From the NCBI GenBank assembly GCA_039105265.1, contig JAPFFF010000002.1, forward strand, positions 2,232,001 to 2,296,000: DNA of 64,000 nt, in the 5' to 3' direction. A program made the position numbers and the translations under genes. Source of the DNA: Tritrichomonas musculus. Taxonomy: Eukaryota; Parabasalia; Tritrichomonadida; Tritrichomonadidae. The notes beneath the pieces were generated by a model. That model searched no databases, was not told the origin of the DNA, and saw only the letters and a program-made list of their open reading frames with translations. Shown here one piece after another: positions 55,092-61,140 of the stretch (its first letter is position 1; each line of letters begins with the position of its first letter).

Positions 55092-55868
55092 TTATTGGCT
55101 CATACTATTAAAGTATTCTTCAATTAATGTATGGAGCTTATTGAGATGCTCTATTTTGATATCAACACAGTTACCACTATTGGAAACCTTATAATCATCT
55201 GTTCCAAATGATGCTTTTATGATATTCTTAATGTTTAAATTTGGTGTCATACTAATAGGAAGGTCATCTTTGAAGTAAAATCTTTCGTTTTCATTATTGT
55301 AATGGTTAACAACTTTTCTCCAAGTACTTTTATGACGACGACACAAATGAAGTCTAGTGAAACCTTCTTTATTAATATCCTCTTTGTAAATCAAATAACG
55401 GTAATCATTCTTGTGATTTTCTGGAACTGCACGTGGTTTGAGTTCATCAATTTGTTGCTGATGTTGTTTGCGTTCACGTTCAAATTGGGAGTCTAAAAGT
55501 TTGGCAATATAGATTGCGTATTTTCTACTCGCCCAGCATGCAAAATCATTAACGAGAAGTCTGTGAATATATGTCCCTTTCAAATCGTTTGGTAAATTTG
55601 GTCTTTCTTGTATAATTTCTGGGTCGCAGCAATTTTGCTGTGACCGGATTTCATCAATAATTTCTTTTGTTTCTATTAATTGTTTCCATCGATAAGCTTG
55701 TTTATTTGATTGGCATGCAGTTATTATACTTTGCATTTGGTACATATCATCTTTGATTGAATGTATGATGCGTAAATGTGCATTATATTGAATAAATTCG
55801 TAGTCATCATTAATTCGTACGACAAAGTCGTGGGACCAATTGGTCCTTTCTACGTTTATTGAAGCCAT
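55092..55868 (-). CDS. KilA-N-like protein (Polinton C)
   Basis: 258 residues. DFVVRINDDYEFIQYNAHL is followed by helices, and GTYIHRLLVNDFACWASRKYAI matches the second half of the KilA-N domain (compare LIPDLVHFVAEWISLEYSF in B). A coiled-coil linker (FERERKQHQQQIDEL) and a C-terminal domain (YRYLIYKEDI, RLHLCRRH) follow, as in viral KilA-N proteins with extra domains. A hairpin insertion (55622-55645) adds SQQNCCDPE before the second KilA-N half. It binds DNA by family. The frame is whole. Confidence 0.7.
   Translation of the reverse strand: MASINVERTNWSHDFVVRINDDYEFIQYNAHLRIIHSIKDDMYQMQSIITACQSNKQAYRWKQLIETKEIIDEIRSQQNCCDPEIIQERPNLPNDLKGTYIHRLLVNDFACWASRKYAIYIAKLLDSQFERERKQHQQQIDELKPRAVPENHKNDYRYLIYKEDINKEGFTRLHLCRRHKSTWRKVVNHYNNENERFYFKDDLPISMTPNLNIKNIIKASFGTDDYKVSNSGNCVDIKIEHLNKLHTLIEEYFNSMSQ
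55622..55645 (+). other. hairpin module inside the KilA-N-like gene
   Basis: GGTCGCAGCAA-TT-TTGCTGTGACC: 11 pairs including one G-T, two-base loop. The inner CAGCAATTTTGCTG is identical to 15838-15851 in the satellite primase region. Confidence 0.85.
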
Positions 55869-55922
55869 TTGTTCTGGAGATAAAAAATTATTTTAAAAAT
55901 AGATTTGCAAAAAAATTGACAG

Positions 55923-55979
55923 CCGGAATTCCGGGGGTAGCCCCAGTCAACACAAGCGAAGCTTGGGCCAGCAGAGCTG
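55923..55979 (+). other. hairpin cluster between KilA-N-like and capsid genes (module copy 2)
   Basis: CCGGAATTCCGG (55923-55934), GGGG-TAG-CCCC (55934-55944), CAAGC-GAA-GCTTG (55953-55965) and CAGC-AGA-GCTG (55969-55979). The last two with flanks are the reverse complement of 60614-60646 at 31 of 33 positions. Confidence 0.85.
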
Positions 55980-56017
55980 TCAAAGTTGCCGAGGTTAGAA
56001 AATATTCGAAAATCAAT

Positions 56018-58093
56018 TTACTCATTAACTTGACTGCCAGCTGGTGTTTCATCATCAACATATTCTAATCCGTTAAGTGAAAGTTTAAAGTATGTATCTC
56101 TTGTGAGCCATAATTGTGTTGGAGGTGGATGCAATGTACCTTCTTCGTTAACATTATAGTAAGTATCATTTGGACCTGTATATATTGGTTGACCATTTAC
56201 TTGAACCTGAATGTTACCAAACCCACCATCCAATCCATCATAGCAATATCCTGCTGAAGCACGTTCTGTTTGAATATTGAAAACAAAGCTAGAAGCATCA
56301 CTTAAAGTATTCTTGTAGCGAACTCCATTTGCATCATTCTTTGGCATAGTCATACTATCTTCAAATTCTTTTGTGCATTGTAATGATATTGCATCAAGGT
56401 CTCCAGCGGTTAATTGGTTCTCAAAGAATCTTGCACCAATTGTGCTAACATTTTCATCTGGGAAGTTCTTACCACCAATATTGAGATAACAATTTTGATA
56501 TACTGGATTTTCAAAAACAGTGAGGTCATTATGATGTTTTGGAAACATAATTGACATTGTAGTAACATTAATTAATGGGATATTCAAAGTAGATTTGATA
56601 CCATTTGCTGCAGGAGCGATTGGAAATGAATGGTAATCAACTTTTTGGGATGGAATTATAATTCCTTCACGGAGAATATTTTCAATACCTCTGCGAGTAG
56701 ATTCACAGACACCATATCCTTGCATATTTGATTTACATAATGTGATTGTCATTCTGTTTACAGTTAATGTGGCTTTCTGTGATGAATATGTTTCGCTGAG
56801 AAGTTGTGATTTAGCATCATGATATTCATTAACAACTCTGAGAGCTGATTTTGCAACTGTTTTCTCAATTTGCCAAACATAATACTTTCCATCGTTGTGT
56901 TGCAAAGCTGGTTTTGTGTAATCAGGATTTGCCAAACAAATTTCTTCATCAGTTGCAGTTGGTTTGAGGTCTAATTTAGCAAATTCTTCGGCTGTATAAC
57001 TGAAATACATTGAAAGGTCTGTTGCAATATCATCATAAGTATATGAACCATCAGATCCAAAATTATATTGCTCACCAAGTCTGTATGTAAGTTTATATTT
57101 AATTGGTGCTGGAGATGGTTCAGGAGTTGGCTCTGGAGTTGGTTCAGGAGTTGGCTCTGGGCCTGGTTCAGGAGTTGGGTCTGGTGTTGGAGATGGTGAT
57201 GGGCCTGGTGTTGGAGATGGGTCTGGAGATGGAGTTCCAGGTCCTGGTATAATAGCTTCATTACCAATTTGTGTAAATTGATGTTTTAAATGACCACGGG
57301 CCTTTATTTCTTTCAATCTTTCTAATTCTGCAGATGAAATACTATCATTATCTTCTAGATAAGCTTTTGTTTCAGCAACAGTATAAGGGTCAATTGCTGC
57401 CCAAACTAATCCTGCAGGTGATACTTGGAATCTTATAGAGAGATCACCTATGATACCATTAGGGAATAAATCGAATGCTTGTAATGCAAGTAAATCATCA
57501 AATGGCACGTTCAAATCAAATTCAACTTGTGATTTACCATTAGATTTGAATGAATTGAGGTTAACATAAGCACCAGCAACAGTTTGTGAATAATTTGAAA
57601 CGTTTTCCCAAAGTGAATGTACAAAACGCCTACGTTTCTTCTCAGTTTCTGGTTTAACAGTGGAATACAAAAACCCTTCACGAATACATTCATTTTGCTG
57701 GTATCCAACGTTTACATTATTATGTAAAATCTCCAATCTGTCGAATAATTGATTGGAAGATTTGAGCCCGACATATAATTTGTAAAAGTTATTTGGGTCA
57801 TCAATTTGTTGTAATTTTGCTAAATCAGTATTCAATTGTAAATCCAATTGGACGTGAAATGTTAAAAAACCTTTATCAACATCACTAATGAAGTGGTCAG
57901 GATGTGTTAAACTAATTTGGGAATATTGTCCTTGATGAAATGGTGCAGGTTGGTCATGGCAGTCAACAGTTCTGAATGAAAATGAGCGTGTACCATCATT
58001 AGTGTTAATCATTTCACGCATCTTATTAAAAGTGTCAAGTACATTCCCAGCTTCGATTTTGTAATTATGTGCTCTTTCGTTGCGATACAACAT
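56018..58093 (-). CDS. major capsid protein with proline-repeat insertion (Polinton C)
   Basis: 691 residues, longer than the A and B capsids (560 and 572). Conserved blocks are LYVGLKSSNQLF, IREGFLYS, HSLWENVSNYSQTVAGAYV, LALQAFDLFPNGIIGDL and TYYNVNEEGTLHPPP. Between the two predicted jelly rolls, at about residues 285-330, there is an array of P-(E/T/S/D)-P repeats (such as PEPTPEPTPEP), followed by about 70 extra residues. That insertion would project from the capsomer surface. The frame is whole. It diverges from 58145. Confidence 0.8.
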   Translation of the reverse strand: MLYRNERAHNYKIEAGNVLDTFNKMREMINTNDGTRSFSFRTVDCHDQPAPFHQGQYSQISLTHPDHFISDVDKGFLTFHVQLDLQLNTDLAKLQQIDDPNNFYKLYVGLKSSNQLFDRLEILHNNVNVGYQQNECIREGFLYSTVKPETEKKRRRFVHSLWENVSNYSQTVAGAYVNLNSFKSNGKSQVEFDLNVPFDDLLALQAFDLFPNGIIGDLSIRFQVSPAGLVWAAIDPYTVAETKAYLEDNDSISSAELERLKEIKARGHLKHQFTQIGNEAIIPGPGTPSPDPSPTPGPSPSPTPDPTPEPGPEPTPEPTPEPTPEPSPAPIKYKLTYRLGEQYNFGSDGSYTYDDIATDLSMYFSYTAEEFAKLDLKPTATDEEICLANPDYTKPALQHNDGKYYVWQIEKTVAKSALRVVNEYHDAKSQLLSETYSSQKATLTVNRMTITLCKSNMQGYGVCESTRRGIENILREGIIIPSQKVDYHSFPIAPAANGIKSTLNIPLINVTTMSIMFPKHHNDLTVFENPVYQNCYLNIGGKNFPDENVSTIGARFFENQLTAGDLDAISLQCTKEFEDSMTMPKNDANGVRYKNTLSDASSFVFNIQTERASAGYCYDGLDGGFGNIQVQVNGQPIYTGPNDTYYNVNEEGTLHPPPTQLWLTRDTYFKLSLNGLEYVDDETPAGSQVNE

Positions 58094-58144
58094 TTATGAT
58101 ACAAAAAAAGTACTTATTACAGGACTTTTTTCATTATAAAAACA

Positions 58145-58399
58145 ATGGGTATCGGAATCTTCAAGAAAATGAAAAATGCTTTTAAATCAGTCGGCAATAC
58201 AATTAAGAATGTTGCAACTAAAGTCGGTAAAGCGCTTCCTAAAGTTGTTGAAATTGGTAAAAGAGTTACCAGTGCTGTAAAGCCTGTTTTAGGTGATATA
58301 CCTCTTATTGGAGACACTATAAGAGCAATTGACACAGGGTTGAATGTTGTCGATAGAGGAATGAAAATTGGTAAGAGCTTGATAAATGAAGTCGCCTAG
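58145..58399 (+). CDS. small amphipathic virion-type protein (Polinton C)
   Basis: 84 residues made of amphipathic basic helices with Gly and Val (GIFKKMKNAFKSVGNTIKNV, VGKALPKVVEIGKRV, LIGDTIRAIDTGLNVV). It resembles the N-terminal part of 49576-49929 in composition and position next to the capsid gene. Similar small proteins in adenoviruses and virophages bind membranes or line the capsid interior. The start is the first ATG, close to the capsid gene's divergent start (51-base gap). Confidence 0.6.
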   Translation: MGIGIFKKMKNAFKSVGNTIKNVATKVGKALPKVVEIGKRVTSAVKPVLGDIPLIGDTIRAIDTGLNVVDRGMKIGKSLINEVA

Positions 58400-58458
58400 G
58401 CTCCTAATAAACTCCGTTTCTAAGTAGAATAAAAACAAAAAATTTTTTTTGAAAATAA

Positions 58459-58905
58459 ATGGAATTGGAAGTAATTAACGAAATAACTACTGAAATAAAG
58501 AATTTTAAATCAATTGAGGAATTCAATCTGTACTATCAGAAGCACAAGGACGAGATGAATGGACGCACCACACAGTACCTCAATAGAGTATATAAGATTA
58601 TTACCCCCGATGGTGTTGAATATAGAATAACAAAAAAGAATTGCTCGAAAGAAGGAAATAAGAGAGTTGGGGGTGATATATTTTTAAAAAAAGTGTTTAA
58701 AAAGGAAGACCTAAAAGAGTTAGAACAAGATGTTATTAGAGCTGATATTGAAAGTGTAAAGGATGAGATTAAGCAGATAATATCGCACATTCATGCGAAT
58801 GAGCTTCTAGCGAATCGCATTGAGCAATCAGAGAAAAAAATAATAGAACTAACATCAACTGTGAATCAGATAGCTAAATATATTAATACTATGAATAATA
58901 TGTAG
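58459..58905 (+). CDS. small coiled-coil protein with LN..Y...YRITK motif (Polinton C)
   Basis: 148 residues, homologous to 49150-49521: VINEITTEIKNFKSIEEFNLYYQKHKDEM, QYLNRVYKI and YRITKKN followed by a Lys-rich hydrophobic segment. The C-terminal 60 residues form a coiled coil (ESVKDEIKQIISHIHANE). Adjacent to the amphipathic protein in both elements. Virion or assembly role inferred. The frame is whole. Confidence 0.6.
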   Translation: MELEVINEITTEIKNFKSIEEFNLYYQKHKDEMNGRTTQYLNRVYKIITPDGVEYRITKKNCSKEGNKRVGGDIFLKKVFKKEDLKELEQDVIRADIESVKDEIKQIISHIHANELLANRIEQSEKKIIELTSTVNQIAKYINTMNNM

Positions 58906-58906
58906 C

Positions 58907-59140
58907 TTAAATCTTACTATTAATTGGGACCACTGAATGGTTCAAAGAATATGTATGATAGTTGAGTTTTTTTGTAGTTATTGGAGGCTCTTCATGGTTT
59001 ATTGTTCCTTTCAAATCTCTCTTCTTGATTATTGGTGCAGAATTGATTCTTGTGCGCTCTTTTTGCATTTCCAATTGAAGTCTGTCGTAGAAATTCATTC
59101 TTTTATCATCTCTTATCGTGCGTCTCTGTTGAAAAGACAT
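58907..59140 (-). CDS. small basic protein (Polinton C)
   Basis: 77 residues starting MSFQQRRTIRDDKRMNFYDR, rich in Arg, Lys and Thr with no hydrophobic segment. It starts 16 bases from the divergent gene at 59157 and ends one base after the previous stop, a spacing that fits a real gene. No family recognised; a nucleic-acid-binding virion protein is possible. Confidence 0.45.
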   Translation of the reverse strand: MSFQQRRTIRDDKRMNFYDRLQLEMQKERTRINSAPIIKKRDLKGTINHEEPPITTKKLNYHTYSLNHSVVPINSKI

Positions 59141-59156
59141 TTTTGTATTGAAATAA

Positions 59157-59387
59157 ATGACTGAATTAAGTGATTATAAGAGGGAAATTCCTGAACGTAA
59201 AAGAATCAAACGAGCGCTAAAAGAGAAATGCTACGACTATAAACAACATCTCAATAACGTAAAATCAGGTATGCTTGGCTCAAATGGATTAGCAGTAAGA
59301 GAATCGTTAATTGAAGATATTGAATCTTTAAAAGAGAAAGTTCACAAACTCGAAAAAGAATTTGATAGATTAACCAATAAAGAGTAA
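59157..59387 (+). CDS. small charged helical protein (Polinton C)
   Basis: 76 residues: basic start (YKREIPERKRIKRALKEK) and a C-terminal coiled coil (IEDIESLKEKVHKLEKEFD). It occupies the position of the basic protein at 37950-38252 in B, before the conserved Cys-domain gene. Family unknown. Confidence 0.5.
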   Translation: MTELSDYKREIPERKRIKRALKEKCYDYKQHLNNVKSGMLGSNGLAVRESLIEDIESLKEKVHKLEKEFDRLTNKE

Positions 59388-59414
59388 GATGTATAGAGAT
59401 TTTTTTGCACTGAA

Positions 59415-59525
59415 ATGTCTTTAAATAAAGCAAGAATATTGAGCTCAGAAAACGATGCAAGTGTAAAACAGAGCCAAGAAACTAATATAGAAATTAAATT
59501 GGCTCCTCAAGCAGTTCTTCAGTAG
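59415..59525 (+). pseudogene. conserved Polinton protein, N-terminal piece (C copy)
   Basis: 36 codons, starting MSLNKARILSSENDASVKQS, which matches the N-terminus of the B protein at 38293 (MTLRAARILSSETDNTIKQE). The locus continues at 59567-59983 and looks broken (about one break). Confidence 0.65.
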
Positions 59526-59566
59526 CATATCCACAAATACCGCAACCACAAAATGTAAATTTTACT

Positions 59567-59983
59567 ATGCCGACCCCACAGGAGGGGTTTGCTTCTCAAT
59601 ACATACCTCAAACCAACAGTGTTGCCCAAGACAGAGGAATTGCAGATTTAGGAAATGAGTTGGATTCACTTGAAAAGAAAAACAAATTTTTGGAGTTGCT
59701 TGTTGGGATGTATGAGAATAACCCATTAAAGGTAAACTCTTATGTAGTATGTAAATCAACCTTATTAATGGATTTGATAAAGCTGTTGACAGATTGTGAT
59801 AAAGTTGATTTGGTTATTGAAGATGAAGAACCTGGTTGTTGTATTGCTAATGTTGCAAAACTAATAAAGATTGATAAGATATTAATCACTAAAGATGGAA
59901 AGTCAGAAGAATTGAAATACTGCTACAATCATGTCTATACAGAGTTTGTCAAATATGCAATTTCTCTAAAATATTGCTGTTAA
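59567..59983 (+). pseudogene. conserved Polinton protein, Cys-rich domain piece (C copy)
   Basis: 138 codons. DRGIADLGNELDSLEKKNKF, NNPLKVNSYVVCKSTLLMD, EPGCCIANVAKLIKIDKILI and ISLKYCC match the domain of 38293-38985. The domain may still be made from its own Met. Role unknown; conserved in two distinct Polintons, next to small basic proteins. Confidence 0.6.
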
Positions 59984-60003
59984 TTGCTTTTTCTTAATAA
60001 GAA

Positions 60004-60135
60004 ATGTTTTGTGAAATACTTTTATGTATGATTCTAGCCGTCAATGTCATTGAATTATTTGTAATAATATCGGCATTGAAACCTGATGAACCACCTGAAT
60101 TAAGTGAAGAGATGAGACAGAAACTTTATTGCTAA
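60004..60135 (+). CDS. small membrane protein (Polinton C)
   Basis: 43 residues. The first 22 (FCEILLCMILAVNVIELFVI) form one transmembrane helix, followed by an acidic tail (DEPPELSEEMRQ). It lies 20 bases after the Cys-domain gene and three bases before the ATPase ATG, so the three look co-transcribed. Virion membrane or host membrane interaction is possible. Short, hence moderate confidence. Confidence 0.5.
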   Translation: MFCEILLCMILAVNVIELFVIISALKPDEPPELSEEMRQKLYC

Positions 60136-60138
60136 GAA

Positions 60139-61047
60139 ATGCTTAAACCTACAAAGTTTGATTATTCAGCAGTGTTTTTTTCAGATTCTAGTGATTCAGA
60201 AGAGTTATTTGCTGAACCTCAGGTAAAACCCTTTTTTAACATCGATATTGAGATGAGTAAAGCGTATAAAAAAAATGAATCCAAGATATTGAGTGAATCT
60301 ATTAGACCAATTGCTAATGGTATCTACGCAAATTATAATTCTTTAAACATCATTGTTGGAGCTCAAGGAAAGGGTAAATCTCATATTGTATTGCGTGATA
60401 TTATTCAAATATCAAGAATCCCTGGTGCGGCTCATTTAATTGTTTATATTAGTAAAAATGGAGTTATAAATGATTCAACATTTGAAGCACAGCGAGAATT
60501 GATTAAACTTCCTATAAAAGTTATATCTGATTCAAATGCTGAGAATTACTTAAAAGAACTTGATTTATGGAAAGAATTGTATGATAAATACGTTAATAAT
60601 AATACTCGATTAGATGACAGCTCTGCTGGCCCAAGCTTTGCTTGTGAAGAGAAGATAAATAAGATGCTCTCCTTTTTATGTATTTCACAAGCGAATTCAC
60701 AGGCAAAGCCTCTTAATACCATCATTTTATGTGAGGATTTTATTAAATCAAAGCTATTAAAGTCTGCTTATTTTACCAATTATATCACTCAATTACGGCA
60801 CAAACATTCTATTGTCTATGTTAATGTTCAATTCTTTAAAGCGATACCAACGGATTACAAGAATAATTGCACATCTTTCTTCATATTTAATGGATTTTCA
60901 CGACAGAAAATGGGTTATATATACCAACAAGTTGTTATGCCGATTGAATTCGAAGATTTGTGGAGGAGATATTGTTGTATGAAAAATCATGATTTCATCT
61001 TGGTGAACACACGAGAAGGTAGTATAGAGTTTATTAGTTGTGTGTAA
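60139..61047 (+). CDS. DNA-packaging ATPase, FtsK/HerA-like (Polinton C)
   Basis: 302 residues. Walker A GAQGKGKS at 74-81 and Walker B IILCED near residue 199. Homologous throughout to 47995-48810 (IPGAAHLIVYISKNG, RHKHSIVYVNVQFFKA). Compared with that copy it carries SSAGPSFACEE and, further on, SQAKPL, both encoded by hairpins (60618-60644 and 60701-60711). These fall in the loop before Walker B, where length changes are tolerated. It packages element DNA. The frame is whole. Confidence 0.85.
   Translation: MLKPTKFDYSAVFFSDSSDSEELFAEPQVKPFFNIDIEMSKAYKKNESKILSESIRPIANGIYANYNSLNIIVGAQGKGKSHIVLRDIIQISRIPGAAHLIVYISKNGVINDSTFEAQRELIKLPIKVISDSNAENYLKELDLWKELYDKYVNNNTRLDDSSAGPSFACEEKINKMLSFLCISQANSQAKPLNTIILCEDFIKSKLLKSAYFTNYITQLRHKHSIVYVNVQFFKAIPTDYKNNCTSFFIFNGFSRQKMGYIYQQVVMPIEFEDLWRRYCCMKNHDFILVNTREGSIEFISCV
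60618..60644 (+). other. hairpin module inside the ATPase gene (copy 3)
   Basis: CAGC-TCT-GCTG (60618-60628), GGCC, CAAGC-TTT-GCTTG (60632-60644); in-frame, absent from the B ATPase. Confidence 0.88.
60701..60711 (+). other. short hairpin in the ATPase gene
   Basis: AGGC-AAA-GCCT, reads QAKPL; three-base AAA loop as in other modules. Confidence 0.6.
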
Positions 61048-61140
61048 AAAAATCAAAAGGTGGTGAACTTGTGGGTGAAACTTCACCTGTTCACCTCAAC
61101 AGCATTTTCGGCAAATAAAGCTATCAAATCTTGAGTATAC

